The notes: generated from the letters alone by a model not told the origin. A stretch of 64,000 bases of DNA from Solirubrobacter sp963736505 (GCA_963736505.1 CAVTOZ010000003.1:248001-312000), one strand, 5' to 3'; positions 1-9,787 are shown, numbered from the stretch's first letter. Numbers and translations are program-made.

Positions 1-1179
<1,179 letters not shown>

Positions 1180-1536
1180 CAACGGCCGGACCGGTCCTGG
1201 AGCGTGAGCCGATCCCGCTCGGGCAGCACGCGTGTTGCTCACCGCCGCACGCCGTCGCGCCGGGCCGGTGAGGTGTCCGCCCGCGCAAGATGGAACGCGG
1301 CCCCGATCGAGATTCCCTCGACCGGACGGGATGCTGCAGCTGATCGCGCCGCGACCAGGGGGTCGAGTGTCCGCAGGTCGTACGCGCCGCCGAGGAGCCC
1401 GCGGTCAGGGCGCCACGGCGTCGGCGCGGCCCTCGAGGACGGACAGCAGGCGACCTGCGCGTGTCTCGCGCTCGTCGCCCGTGCACTCCGGCCACCGGGG
1501 GAGACCGACGGCGTCGCGGCATCGAATGAACGTGCG
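1180..1536. other. Intergenic stretch between convergent genes
   Basis: It lies between aconitase and the convergent baeRF gene. I see no credible gene. A minus-strand frame near 1240-1380 reads sensibly for about 50 codons (ending ISIGAAFHLARADTS) but has no recognisable family and no start signal; it could be a remnant. No hairpin with a T-tract is visible. Confidence 0.4.
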
Positions 1537-2715
1537 TTACCAGCGCAGCACGGCCGCGACTCCGCCGGTGACGGCGAGCACCCGCGCGGCCTCACCGTTC
1601 ACAGGGGTGATCCGCGCTCCCGTCTCCAGGGACCGTTCGACCATCCGCTCGGTCAGGCGAGGCTCGTCGAGCGTGCGCCCGGCCATCGGCCGCTGCTCCG
1701 GCGGCGCCGATAGGTGCCCATCCTCGCCGACGACGCCCTGGAAACGAACGTCAGCGTCGTATACGAGGTGCGCCACCCGCGCGTCGTTGAGCGCCGCGAG
1801 TACCTCGGACAGTCCCAGCGCAGCACCGGCCGCGCCCGATGCGCCATCTAGCGTCGCCTGCGCGAGCTGAGCCTCGCGCTGACTGTGGTCCGCGTCGAGT
1901 CGTTCGTCAACGGCGGCGGCAAGCGCGTGCGAGTCGAGCTCGACGAGGTGTCGCGAGTCGCGGATCACGCTCTCAATCAGCGGCGTCGGCAGCGCGGCGA
2001 CGAGCGGTCCGGTGAGCCGGTCGGAGCCGCTCACCAGCAGCCGCTCCCAGCCGCGCGCGTCCGCGAGTCGGGCGACCGTCGCAGCGACGCGGTCGACGAA
2101 CCGCCGACGCTGATCGCGCTCGCGGCGCCGGCCGCGCCGCGCGGAGCCGGACTCTGGCGAAGACTCGTCGGCGAGCGGCTGGACGCCCTCAAGCGCTCCG
2201 GGCATGAGCCGGGTCACCTGCGACAGCTCTCCATGGCGCCAGTCCAACACCTCGGCCGCGACTTGAGAAAGCAGTACTACGCCTGCGGGGCGACCTTCGT
2301 CGAGCGACTCCAGCAAGGGATGGACGAACGGCCGGTCGTCGAGCACCACGCGGTTCGGCAGACGCAGTTGGGTCGAGTACGCGATCGGGTCACCGCCGCG
2401 GACCGGCGCGAAGAGCGCGCGACCTCGGCCGAGCGCACGAGGATCGAGCAGACGTGCGACGTTCGGTGCGATTCGCCGTAGCGTCGTGCTGAGCGCCTCG
2501 GAACGCTCGGCCGGCCCTTCGAGGGCGACGCGCCGCTCGAGCTCCGACAGACGGTTGCGAATGTCGATCGCCGCACCGCGCACGTTGGGGCCGGCGTCAA
2601 CGAAGATCGATACGACCCCCGCCGGCTCGCTGCGGCCCAGAAGCGTCATGAGCCCTGCTGGATAGAGATCTGCTGCAGTCAAGTCGCGCTTGTGCACTAC
2701 GTAGCTCTCCCTCAT
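1537..2715 (-). CDS. Bacterial eRF1-like protein (baeRF/VLRF1 superfamily)
   Basis: About 392 residues, cytoplasmic. The start at 2715 is preferred over the upstream ATG at 2760 because GGAG sits 6 nt before it. The N-terminal part (LTAADLYPAGLMTLLGRSE, then VVSIFVDAGPN) looks like the start of bacterial archaeo-eukaryotic release factor family proteins. The end has the pattern of their last domain: VAHLVYDADVRFQG, then ERMVERSLETGARITPVNG and VLAVTGGVAAVLRW. The baeRF families are predicted to act at the ribosome in translation stress, but this member's role is unknown. A second family member lies at 34978-36093. A 23-bp operator lies about 180 bp upstream. Family assignment is from pattern recognition only. 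Confidence 0.7.
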   Translation of the reverse strand: MRESYVVHKRDLTAADLYPAGLMTLLGRSEPAGVVSIFVDAGPNVRGAAIDIRNRLSELERRVALEGPAERSEALSTTLRRIAPNVARLLDPRALGRGRALFAPVRGGDPIAYSTQLRLPNRVVLDDRPFVHPLLESLDEGRPAGVVLLSQVAAEVLDWRHGELSQVTRLMPGALEGVQPLADESSPESGSARRGRRRERDQRRRFVDRVAATVARLADARGWERLLVSGSDRLTGPLVAALPTPLIESVIRDSRHLVELDSHALAAAVDERLDADHSQREAQLAQATLDGASGAAGAALGLSEVLAALNDARVAHLVYDADVRFQGVVGEDGHLSAPPEQRPMAGRTLDEPRLTERMVERSLETGARITPVNGEAARVLAVTGGVAAVLRW

Positions 2716-2890
2716 CGGCGTCTCCGGACGAGGATCGCTTGCGAGCGCAATCGATCCCATACAGACACGCGTCCATTTCTCGCGATCGTCGAGCCCATCG
2801 GCGCCGCCGCCGCCGCCGCTGTCGTCGCTCGGCGACGCCTCGCTGAGCGCGTAGGCGCCTCCTTTGCGTTGGTCAGTGGGGGTGTGGTAA

Positions 2891-2913
2891 TTTCCACAGT
2901 GAGCATGTGAAAA
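2891..2913. promoter_or_regulatory. 23-bp inverted repeat, operator family copy 1
   Basis: Left arm TTTCCACAG, 5-bp spacer, right arm ATGTGAAAA. Same architecture as the copies at 15652, 25293, 28265, 33861 and 33902. It lies between the divergent baeRF gene and the small ORF plus SANT-repeat gene, directly before a GGAGG. It probably regulates the minus-strand baeRF gene; this is inference. Confidence 0.55.
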
Positions 2914-2923
2914 CGGAGGTCTG

Positions 2924-3031
2924 GTGCCCGCAGTGATCGATCATGCCGAGTCCCACCCACCGCTGGCCGGCGCATACCGCGCGTGTACGCAGGCCGGCCT
3001 CCCGCCGCTCGGCGCCGGTTACGTCCGGTGA
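2924..3031 (+). CDS. Possible 35-residue protein
   Basis: A GTG codon stands 4 nt after a clear GGAGG (2915-2919) and opens a 35-codon frame that starts MPAVIDHAESHPPLAGAY and ends LGAGYVR. The ribosome binding site is the main argument; no family is recognised and the peptide has no membrane segment. The operator copy at 2891-2913 abuts its leader. It could equally be a chance frame. Confidence 0.3.
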   Translation: MPAVIDHAESHPPLAGAYRACTQAGLPPLGAGYVR

Positions 3032-3270
3032 GGAAGGGGCGGAGTCGCCGGACCCGGAACAGCGGCCTGACGGCGACCAAGGGCTCACCTTGCTTCTGAC
3101 GTTCACCGCTGCGATCCTCGTGATGGTCGACTGGCGACGCTGGCGGCAGTCATCGACCGGATCTGGACCCTCATACCGGTGATGGCGGTCGACTTCATCG
3201 TCACGGTCACCGTGCTCGCGAGCACCGCATGGCTGCTCAGTAACGGCGACGGCCTCTGAGGCACGACCAC
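3032..3270 (+). other. Gap with weak hydrophobic reading frames
   Basis: Two overlapping frames encode hydrophobic stretches: GLTLLLTFTAAILVMVDW near 3085-3138, and VMAVDFIVTVTVLASTAW near 3179-3233, ending at a TGA at 3257-3259. They could be the halves of one frameshifted small membrane protein placed just before the SANT-repeat gene, or noise. I cannot support a gene. Confidence 0.25.
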
Positions 3271-4338
3271 ATGGCGAAACGGTGGCAACGGCACGAGGAC
3301 GACCTGCTGCGTAACAGCTACGAGCGGGGCACCCCTGTGGCGACGATCGCGCGGTGGCTGGACCGCTCGGAGGACGCGGTCGTCGCTCGACGCCGCGCTC
3401 TCGGTTTGCCCCCGCGCCGCTCGTCGCGCGTCTGGTCACGAGGCGAGGACGCCGTGCTTCGCGCCGCGAGCGAGACCGGGCTGACGGCAGCCGCGCTCGC
3501 GGGACCGTTGGACCGGCCGCTGAATCAGGTTCGAGCGCGCCGGCGAACGCTCGGACTCGGCCGCTCGCGTGCACGTGCATACACCGCGGCCGAAGACGCG
3601 CTCCTGCGGGATGCCTGGAACGGAAATGCGGAAATCGGCGCGCTCGCGCGACAGCTGAATCGCTCGCCGGAGGCGCTTCGGCTCCATGCCCGGCGGCTGG
3701 GCTTGCACCGCCCCGCGGCGCGGCCTCGCTGGAGGCCTGAGGAGGACGCTGTCATCCGTGACGGCTACACGAGCGCACTCACGTGCGGGGAGATCGCGGC
3801 CCTTCTCGTCACGCGCACGCCGACTGCGGTTGCGGCGCGGGCGCAGAGGCTTGGGCTCGCGACCTTCGCGCGACGGTGGACGCCGGTCGAAGATGCGCGC
3901 CTGTCCCGCATTCTGGCCATCGGTTCGCTCGAGGAAGCCGCCGAGACGCTCGTGCGCACACCGGAGGCGGTTCGACGGCGGGCGCGCAGGCTCGGGCTCG
4001 TCCCGAACCACATCAAGGCCCGGCCGCGAAGCGGCCGCCCATGGACCAGCGAGGAAGATGACCGATTGCGGCTCCACGCGGCGCTCAATCCAGCTGTACT
4101 CGCTGCACTGCTCGAGCGGTCCGATCATGCCGTGGTCGCGCGGCTTCGACGTATCGGCGAACGCGACGGCCGGCGAGGCTCACCGCATCATCCGAGCAAG
4201 ACACGCGGTGGCCTCACGCCGGGCGAGCGCGTGCTCGTGCAACGTGAGCTGACTAGGCGAGGCGCTCGCGCGCTTCCGTTCCTCGAGCGCCGCCTAGAGC
4301 GCTCGATTGCGGAACTTCGAGCGGTCGCCGGCTCGTAA
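3271..4338 (+). CDS. Tandem Myb/SANT-like (helix-turn-helix) repeat protein
   Basis: 355 residues built almost entirely of about 48-residue repeats, each with W..-EDxxLR, a loop, an IA..L.RS segment and AVxxRARRLGL. Repeats start near residues 3, 53, 102, 152, 200 and 256, with conserved aromatic openings (RWQRHED, VWSRGED, AYTAAED, RWRPEED, RWTPVED, PWTSEED). A degenerate seventh unit (LTPGERVLVQ...) ends the protein. The pattern is that of Myb/SANT-like three-helix domains, as also seen in GcrA-like and some phage proteins, so a DNA-binding or DNA-bridging role is likely. The basic third helix of each unit fits this. No enzymatic domain is present. The gene stands alone. The fold class is fairly sure, the function is not. 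Confidence 0.7.
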   Translation: MAKRWQRHEDDLLRNSYERGTPVATIARWLDRSEDAVVARRRALGLPPRRSSRVWSRGEDAVLRAASETGLTAAALAGPLDRPLNQVRARRRTLGLGRSRARAYTAAEDALLRDAWNGNAEIGALARQLNRSPEALRLHARRLGLHRPAARPRWRPEEDAVIRDGYTSALTCGEIAALLVTRTPTAVAARAQRLGLATFARRWTPVEDARLSRILAIGSLEEAAETLVRTPEAVRRRARRLGLVPNHIKARPRSGRPWTSEEDDRLRLHAALNPAVLAALLERSDHAVVARLRRIGERDGRRGSPHHPSKTRGGLTPGERVLVQRELTRRGARALPFLERRLERSIAELRAVAGS

Positions 4339-4644
4339 ATCGGCACCGGAAGGCAGCTGCGCTGCCGGCTCTAGCGCTTCGCTGCAGGACAGCACCTCCG
4401 TCCGCCCCGACGGATCGCCTTGAAATACCGGGCACGGCGCGGACGTGGCCGCTGCCACGAAACGCGATAAGGCCCCATCGGCCCTGGACCGGTGCGGCGC
4501 GCCTTGCTCGCCTGCAGTCTGGGCCTCATGTCCGGCGGTGAATGCTGACCTGTGCGCGACGGGATGAGGCCGTGACCCAATGGCGGCGGCGACGGTGAGC
4601 GGCGAGAATTGAGGAGTCCGTTCGCCCCTTGACCGAGGAGCATC
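4339..4644. other. Intergenic stretch, nothing recognised
   Basis: About 300 bases after the SANT-repeat gene. No coding frame with family resemblance, no tRNA and no strong hairpin with a T-run. The last 12 bases contain GAGGAG, the ribosome binding site of the small gene starting at 4645. Confidence 0.4.
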
Positions 4645-4912
4645 ATGGGAATCCTTCGCTGGATCTTTTCGTCCTTGCTGCCGACCCAGCACGCCCGCTG
4701 GTTGCCGGGTCACCGAGGACCGTCCGATCGTCCTCCACCGGCAGTCCGCGGATCCCTCGGTGAACGTGGGATCGGATCAACGCCGGCGGGTCGGGATACC
4801 CGCGAGCATGCACTCTCCCACGGCTTGCGCGACGCCGCCACAGTCGCTCGGCGGCATCGTCGTCGGCTACGCCATCATCGCTCTGCTGGTCCTCCTGATG
4901 TACTTCACTTAG
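4645..4912 (+). pseudogene. Small membrane protein gene, probably frameshifted
   Basis: An ATG with a good GAGGAG site opens MGILRWIFSSLLPTQHARW, then the frame turns arginine-rich and antisense-like. In another frame an ATG at 4808 gives 34 residues ending in a single membrane helix (GGIVVGYAIIALLVLLMYFT) before a TAG. The simplest reading is one small membrane protein with a frameshift between about 4700 and 4800; alternatively the 34-residue peptide at 4808-4912 is a gene of its own. It converges with the next gene and overlaps its end by 8 bases. Confidence 0.4.
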
Positions 4913-5162
4913 CGCCGTACCTGTCAGATCCTCGCGGCAGCAGCTGCTGCGCAAGTCCCCAGGCGGAGACCATTGCCCAACACGCCTCAAGCAGGAGGAA
5001 GCCGAGCTGCTTCTCCGAGGCCGCGAACACTGTCAGCACGGCCGAGCCTAGGAGATTCAGCGACAGGTACGTCCGCGAGCTCTGCGATAGCACGCCACGT
5101 TGGGTGGCGGCAAACGCGGCAAGGATTAGGAGCGAGCCGAGGACCTGGATGACCTGATCCAT
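4905..5162 (-). CDS. CBU_0592-like small membrane protein
   Basis: 85 residues with three hydrophobic segments (ILAAFAATQRG, then NLLGSAVLTVFAASEKQ, then FLLLEACWAMVSAWGL). The order, a short helix, SxxYLxLNLxGS, then LLExxWxxVS, is what I know from the CBU_0592-like family of inner-membrane proteins of unknown function. The length fits the family. It stands alone and converges with the small gene on its right-hand neighbour strand. Confidence 0.7.
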   Translation of the reverse strand: MDQVIQVLGSLLILAAFAATQRGVLSQSSRTYLSLNLLGSAVLTVFAASEKQLGFLLLEACWAMVSAWGLAQQLLPRGSDRYGAK

Positions 5163-5287
5163 GAGTCAGACCTCTGTCGTCGCGCCGTCGTCAGGCCGGG
5201 TACGGCGCGAACTCTCGTCCGGGGCGGCCAGGGGGTCGGCCGTCGCAGGACACGGTAGCGAGGCGCGGCATCATCGAAGCTTCTCCG

Positions 5288-5936
5288 TCAATGTCGTGGC
5301 CCCGCCCGGACCGTGAGGGCGACCGGGTTGCCGGACGGGTCGACGACGATCGGGTCAGCGCCGTCGTCGCGGTGTTGGTGGCCGAGCGCCGCGAGGCGGG
5401 CGAGCGCCCGCTCGCGCTCGCCGGCGTCGGGGACCACGATCGTCGCGAAACGCAGGGCGGCGGACCCGGGCGGCGGTGCGCCGGCGCCTGCGCTTTCCCA
5501 GGTGTTCGCGGCGATGTGGTGGTGGTAGCCGCCGGCCGGCAGCTCCATCGCGAGCAGCGAGAGGAGTTGGAGCATGTGGTTCTGCATGACGTCCTTCAGC
5601 GCGCCGGTGTCGTGTAGTAGCCGGCGGCCCTCGAGGGCCAGGTCCTCCTCCCAGAGCACTTCGACCTGCTCGATGTGCTCGGCGTCCCAGACCGCGGCGA
5701 GGACGGGGTCGTGTTGGCGCATGCAGAGGAGGTTCTGCACCGTCGTCATGCCAAGGGCGTGGCCGACGCGGAAGACGGCCTGCTCGCCCGTCTTCGACCA
5801 CGCTGGCGACGAGCTGGTTGAGCGCGACCGCGTCGTCGCGAAGCTTTCGCCCGACGGTGTCTCCAGCGCGATACGGCTGCCCGGCGTCAGCCCCGCGGCG
5901 CCGAACGTCGTGACGGTCGAGCATCAGCATCGGCAA
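5288..5936 (-). pseudogene. Chimeric wreck: G6PD (zwf) fragment joined to a VOC/glyoxalase-fold C-terminus
   Basis: Read from 5936 downward, three frames together spell the middle of glucose-6-phosphate dehydrogenase: AAGLTPGSRIALETPSGESF, then after a frameshift DDAVALNQLVASVVEDG, then after a compensating shift QAVFRVGHALGMTTVQNLL and EGRRLLHDTGALKDVMQNHM. The catalytic-site stretch normally RIDHYLGK reads RVGHALGM, so substrate-binding residues are lost. At AMELPAGGYHHHIAANTW the frame passes directly into the C-terminal half of a catechol-dioxygenase-like VOC protein. Neither enzyme can be whole. A minus-strand frame further upstream (ending EIALAAPAATAPE near 6020) may be another remnant. 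Confidence 0.75.
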
Positions 5937-6143
5937 GCACCCACGCGCGGCTTACGCGTCTACGCCGCCACGAACGACCTCGATCGCATCGAAGCGATCT
6001 GCCGCCGCTTGGTCGTGTCACTCCGGTGCGGTGGCGGCCGGAGCGGCGAGGGCGATTTCAAGCGCATATGCGAGGGCTAGTTGCCTCAAGACGGCTGTTC
6101 GACGCGCCCGGGCCGCCGTCTACACGTGGCATCGAGACAGGAG

Positions 6144-6187
6144 TTGCGTGAAAGCGGTTTCAGCGCTAAGCTCGAAAGCGGTTTCAA
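6144..6187 (+). promoter_or_regulatory. Promoter with twin LacI-type operators (binding-protein arm)
   Basis: A -35 TTGCGT (6144-6149), a 17-bp spacer and a -10 TAAGCT (6167-6172). Two copies of GAAAGCGGTTTC lie at 6150-6161, inside the spacer, and 6174-6185, just after the -10, with centres 24 bp apart. The same layout precedes the aldo/keto reductase at 9746, and a lacI-family gene lies between them, so repression by that regulator is likely. Confidence 0.8.
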
Positions 6188-6236
6188 GCACCGAGCTCCG
6201 AATTCGGTTCGGGTGCTCGCGCACGAGGAGGAGCAG

Positions 6237-7532
6237 ATGAAGGCACTCGGGTTCACCTTGGCGGCGCTCTGCGCCGCCCTGGTCGTCGGCTGCGGTGGAA
6301 GCAGCGGCGGCGACAGCGGTGGTGGTGGCGCTCAGCCCAGTCCCAGCAGCGCGAAGTCCGGGCAAGCGCTCTCGCCGGCCCTTGCCAACGGGGCCAAGGG
6401 GAACGTGACGGTGTGTCTTCCGAAGGACGTCAGCGGCGCCTTCCACAAGACGATCGCAGCGTACAACGGGTCCCAATCGGCAGTCAAGGCGACTCTGTTG
6501 GAGCTCTCCCCGTCCGCCGACGAGCAGCGCAATCAGCTGATCCAGCGGCTGCAGGCGAAGTCCCCGGAATGCGATGTGATGGGCATCGACGTGATCTGGA
6601 CCGCGGAGTTCGCCAACCAGAAGTGGGTCAAGGACCTCTCGCAGGTGATCGCGAAGCGCAAGAGCGAGTTCATCCCCTCGACGGTGGCGACCGGGGAATA
6701 CCAAGGCAAGAACTGGGCGGCTCCATACAATTCCAACGCGGCACTGCTGTACTACCGCAGCGACCAAGTCTCCACGGCGCCCACCACCTGGGAGCAGGTC
6801 TACAAGGACGCGGCCCAGGACAGCGGCATCGTCTACCAGGGCGCGGCCTACGAAGGACTGACGTGCGACTTCCTCGAGTTGCTCTACTCCGCGGGCGGTC
6901 AGGTCGTCTCGGCGGACGGCAAGTCGCCGGCGATCGACTCGCCCGCGACGCGCAAGGTGCTCGACTTCATGGTCAACGGCGTCAAGGACGGCGCGGCCGC
7001 CACGGGTGTGAGGACCTACATGGAGGAGGAGTCCCGGCGCTACTGGGAGTCCGGCAAGGCGACGTTCATGCGCAACTGGCCGTACGCCTACGCGCTCGGG
7101 CAGAAGGCGCCCGCGATCAAGGGCAAGTTCAAGATCACCTCGCTGCCCGGCTTCGACGGCAAGCCCGGCGCCGGCGTGCTCGGCGGAACGCAGCTCGCGA
7201 TCAACACCTACACGGACAATCCCGGCGCGTCGCTGGCACTAGTGAACTACTTCACCTCTGAGGTCGGGCAGCGCTACATCGGCGAGTCGGCGACTCCGCC
7301 CGTGACGACGGCCGCGTACCAGGACCCGGCGGTGCGCAAGGCACTCGGCCTGCCCGACGCGATCGAGAAGGCGATCGGCGCCGCGAAGCCGCGGCCCGTC
7401 TCGCCGGTCTATCCGCAGATCTCCCAGGCGATCTACAACAACGTCAACCAGGCGCTCGCCGGGCGGATCAGCACCGACGCCGCCGTGAAGGCCATGAGCA
7501 GCCAGATCCAGAAGGCCTTGAGCACGTTCTAG
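6237..7532 (+). CDS. ABC transporter sugar-binding lipoprotein (family 1 solute-binding protein)
   Basis: 431 residues. The start ATG follows GAGGAGGAG. An N-terminal lipoprotein signal ends in the lipobox LVVGC, followed by a Gly/Ser linker, so it is anchored outside the membrane. The body has the usual family-1 pattern: DEQRNQLIQRLQAKS, DVMGIDVIWTAEFANQ, AAPYNSNAALLYYRSD and GVLGGTQLAINTY, which resembles maltose/trehalose-type binding proteins. It is expected to capture a sugar for an ABC importer, yet no permease or ATPase gene is adjacent. It is probably transcribed with the downstream epimerase from the LacI-type promoter at 6144. Confidence 0.88.
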   Translation: MKALGFTLAALCAALVVGCGGSSGGDSGGGGAQPSPSSAKSGQALSPALANGAKGNVTVCLPKDVSGAFHKTIAAYNGSQSAVKATLLELSPSADEQRNQLIQRLQAKSPECDVMGIDVIWTAEFANQKWVKDLSQVIAKRKSEFIPSTVATGEYQGKNWAAPYNSNAALLYYRSDQVSTAPTTWEQVYKDAAQDSGIVYQGAAYEGLTCDFLELLYSAGGQVVSADGKSPAIDSPATRKVLDFMVNGVKDGAAATGVRTYMEEESRRYWESGKATFMRNWPYAYALGQKAPAIKGKFKITSLPGFDGKPGAGVLGGTQLAINTYTDNPGASLALVNYFTSEVGQRYIGESATPPVTTAAYQDPAVRKALGLPDAIEKAIGAAKPRPVSPVYPQISQAIYNNVNQALAGRISTDAAVKAMSSQIQKALSTF

Positions 7533-7565
7533 CTCCCACCACCCGCTCGCTCCTCCGAGCGGCCC

Positions 7566-7598
7566 GGGTCCCGCGCTGCCGAACGCAGCGTGGGACCC
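7566..7598 (+). terminator. Strong stem-loop between binding protein and epimerase genes
   Basis: Arms GGGTCCCGCGCTGC and GCAGCGTGGGACCC around a 5-base loop, with one mismatch. No T-tract follows, so it may be a 3'-end stabiliser or partial terminator that raises binding-protein mRNA relative to the downstream gene, as is common for solute-binding proteins. Confidence 0.6.
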
Positions 7599-7637
7599 GT
7601 CTGCGGTCCAGCCCGAAGACGAAGGAGGCACGCATCC

Positions 7638-8633
7638 GTGAGCGCGCTGAAGGTCCTGTTCATCGGCGGAACCGGCGAGATCAGCGCCGCCTGCGCGCGA
7701 CGCGCGGTCGAACAGGGCATCGAACTCTGCGTCCTCAACCGAGGCTCCACGTCGATCCGCCCGCTCCCGCCGGACGTCCGGTTGCTGAAGGCCGACGCCC
7801 GCGACCCTGCCGCGGTCCGTGCCGCGGTCCGCGGGCATGAGTTCGACTGCGTCGCGAACTTCCTGGCCTTCGCTCCCGAGCACATCGAGGCCGACCTCGA
7901 GTCCTTCACGGGGCGCATCGGCCAGTACGTCTTCATCAGCTCGGCGTCGGCCTATCAGAAGCCGGTCGGCCGGCTGCCGATCAGCGAGTCGACGCCGCTG
8001 CGGAATCCGATCTGGCCGTACTCGCAGGCCAAGATCGCCTGCGAGGAGCGGCTGACCAGCGCCTACCGCGAGCACGGCTTTCCGGCCACGATCGTCCGGC
8101 CCTCGCATACCTACGACCACACCCAGGTGCCGTGCGAGGGCGGCTGGACCGTGATCGATCGCATGCGCCGAGGACTCGAGATCGTCGTCCACGGCGACGG
8201 CACGTCACTGTGGACGCTACGCACCCCGGACTTCGCCACGGGCTTCGTCGGCCTCCTCGGTCACCCCCAGGCGATCGGCGACAGCTTCCACATCACCTCC
8301 GACGAAGTCCTCACCTGGAATCAGATCCACGAGATCCTCGCCGCGGCCGCGGCCACCACCGCCCGCATCGTCCACGTCCCCTCCGATGCGATCCTCGCCG
8401 CCGACGAGCGCTGGGGCCGCAGCCTGCTCGGCGACAAGGCCCACTCGGTGATCTTCGACAACAGCAAGCTCCGGTCGCTCGTCCCGGACTTCAGCGCCAC
8501 CACTCCGTTCTTCCGCGGCGCCCGCGAGATGCTCGACTGGCATGACGCCGACCCGGCCCGCCAACGGCTCGACCCCGAGATGAACGCCCTGATCGAACAG
8601 CTCGCCGAACGCTTCCGAACCGCAGCCCCGTGA
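7638..8633 (+). CDS. NAD-dependent epimerase/dehydratase (extended SDR)
   Basis: 331 residues. GTG start after GAAGGAGG. A Rossmann N-terminus (VLFIGGTGEISAACARRA) carries the Gly-rich NAD site, VFISSASAYQKP is the Ser region and PYSQAKIACEE holds the Tyr-x-x-x-Lys catalytic pair. IVRPSHTYDH and the C-terminal substrate region complete the fold. It acts on a nucleotide-sugar or sugar-acid-like substrate that cannot be named. It follows the sugar-binding protein by about 100 bp and is likely under the same LacI-type control. Confidence 0.85.
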   Translation: MSALKVLFIGGTGEISAACARRAVEQGIELCVLNRGSTSIRPLPPDVRLLKADARDPAAVRAAVRGHEFDCVANFLAFAPEHIEADLESFTGRIGQYVFISSASAYQKPVGRLPISESTPLRNPIWPYSQAKIACEERLTSAYREHGFPATIVRPSHTYDHTQVPCEGGWTVIDRMRRGLEIVVHGDGTSLWTLRTPDFATGFVGLLGHPQAIGDSFHITSDEVLTWNQIHEILAAAAATTARIVHVPSDAILAADERWGRSLLGDKAHSVIFDNSKLRSLVPDFSATTPFFRGAREMLDWHDADPARQRLDPEMNALIEQLAERFRTAAP

Positions 8634-8652
8634 CGACATGACGCGTCGTGGC

Positions 8653-9717
8653 TCAGGTCGTTCGGCGTTCGACGATCTCGACCGGCAGCGGCACTTTGAA
8701 GACGTCGCCGGCGGCGGCGTCGCCGGCCAGTTCGGCGAGCAGGATTTCCATGCCTGTGGCGCCGCTTTGCTCGAGGGGCTGGCGGACGGTGGTCAACGCG
8801 ACGATCTCGGCGGTCTCGGTGTCGTCGAAGCCGATCACCGCCAGATCCTGGGGAACTCGCACGCCGAGCTGCTCGGCGGCCTGCAGCGCGCCGATGGCCT
8901 GCATGTCCGAGGCGCCGAAGACGGCGGTCGGCGGGGCAGGGCCCTCGAGTAGGCGGGCGACCGCTTCACGGGCGTCCACACGACTGTGGGGCCCCCGGCC
9001 CACGGCCGGGTCGAGCGCGGGGGGCGGTGCGCGCCACACGAGGGCGGGATCGAGCGTGACTCCCGCTTCGGCGAGCGCGCGCTGATATCCCTGATAGCGC
9101 GGGTCGCTCGACGTGTAGCCGAGCGGGCTAGTGGGTGCGTCGCCGATGAAGGCGATCCGGGTGTGCCCGCGGCTGAGCAGATGCTGGGTCGCCAGCATGC
9201 CACCGGCCACGTTGTCGATCGTGACGGCGCTGAGGTCGCGATGGTCGACGTCCACGAGCACGGTCGGAAGCTGCTGCCGGCGCAGCGCCGCGACGTCCGT
9301 GTCGGTGATCGGCAGCGAGATCACGAGCAGGCCGTCGAGCCGGTCGCGGCGTGCGAACTTCACGAACGCGTCGTCGCGCTGATGCGCGGACTCGACGTTG
9401 AAGATCATCACGTCGTACTCCTCCGGCGCGGCGCGAGCCATGACCCCGCGCAGCCGGGCCGACGTTGCGCCGTAGGTGAAGAAGGGGGCGACGAGGCCGA
9501 TGACGCCAGTCGTCCCCAACGAGAGGCTCCGCGCGAGCGAGCTCGGCCGGTACCCGAGCTCCTCGATGGCCTCGAGGACCTGCTCGCGCTTGGCCGCGGC
9601 CACGGGGGAGCTGCCCGTGAGCACCCGCGACACCGTCGCGACGCTGACGCCCGCTCGCGCGGCCACGTCGCTGATCCGGGGGCCGCTGCGACGCGGCGAT
9701 CGGACGACCTTGCTCAT
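8653..9717 (-). CDS. LacI-family transcriptional regulator
   Basis: 354 residues. The N-terminal helix-turn-helix is unmistakable: ISDVAARAGVSVATVSRVLT with the hinge ELGYRPSSLARSL. The periplasmic-binding-like effector domain contains VIGLVAPFF, AFIGDAPTSPLGYTSSDPRY and LAVIGFDDTE. It sits between the binding-protein/epimerase arm and the divergent aldo/keto reductase. Both arms carry twin GAAANCGGTTTC-type operators, so it almost surely represses both and is induced by the sugar or a metabolite. Its start lies about 30 bp from the promoter of the reductase, so autoregulation is possible. Confidence 0.95.
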   Translation of the reverse strand: MSKVVRSPRRSGPRISDVAARAGVSVATVSRVLTGSSPVAAAKREQVLEAIEELGYRPSSLARSLSLGTTGVIGLVAPFFTYGATSARLRGVMARAAPEEYDVMIFNVESAHQRDDAFVKFARRDRLDGLLVISLPITDTDVAALRRQQLPTVLVDVDHRDLSAVTIDNVAGGMLATQHLLSRGHTRIAFIGDAPTSPLGYTSSDPRYQGYQRALAEAGVTLDPALVWRAPPPALDPAVGRGPHSRVDAREAVARLLEGPAPPTAVFGASDMQAIGALQAAEQLGVRVPQDLAVIGFDDTETAEIVALTTVRQPLEQSGATGMEILLAELAGDAAAGDVFKVPLPVEIVERRTT

Positions 9718-9745
9718 GGACGGTCAAGAGTAGCGTGGACCAGGC

Positions 9746-9787
9746 TTGCGTGTAACCGGTTTCAACGCTAGGCTTGAAACCGGTTTC
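9746..9787 (+). promoter_or_regulatory. Promoter with twin LacI-type operators (aldo/keto reductase arm)
   Basis: -35 TTGCGT at 9746-9751, a 17-bp spacer, -10 TAGGCT at 9769-9774. Operators: GTAACCGGTTTC at 9752-9763 and the perfect palindrome GAAACCGGTTTC at 9776-9787, centres 24 bp apart. This matches the layout at 6144 base for base, with the first operator in the spacer and the second over the transcription start. Confidence 0.82.

Noticed and set aside
1187..1200. GGACCGGTCC after aconitase as a terminator
   Set aside because: A perfect palindrome without loop room and without a T-tract; not a plausible terminator hairpin.
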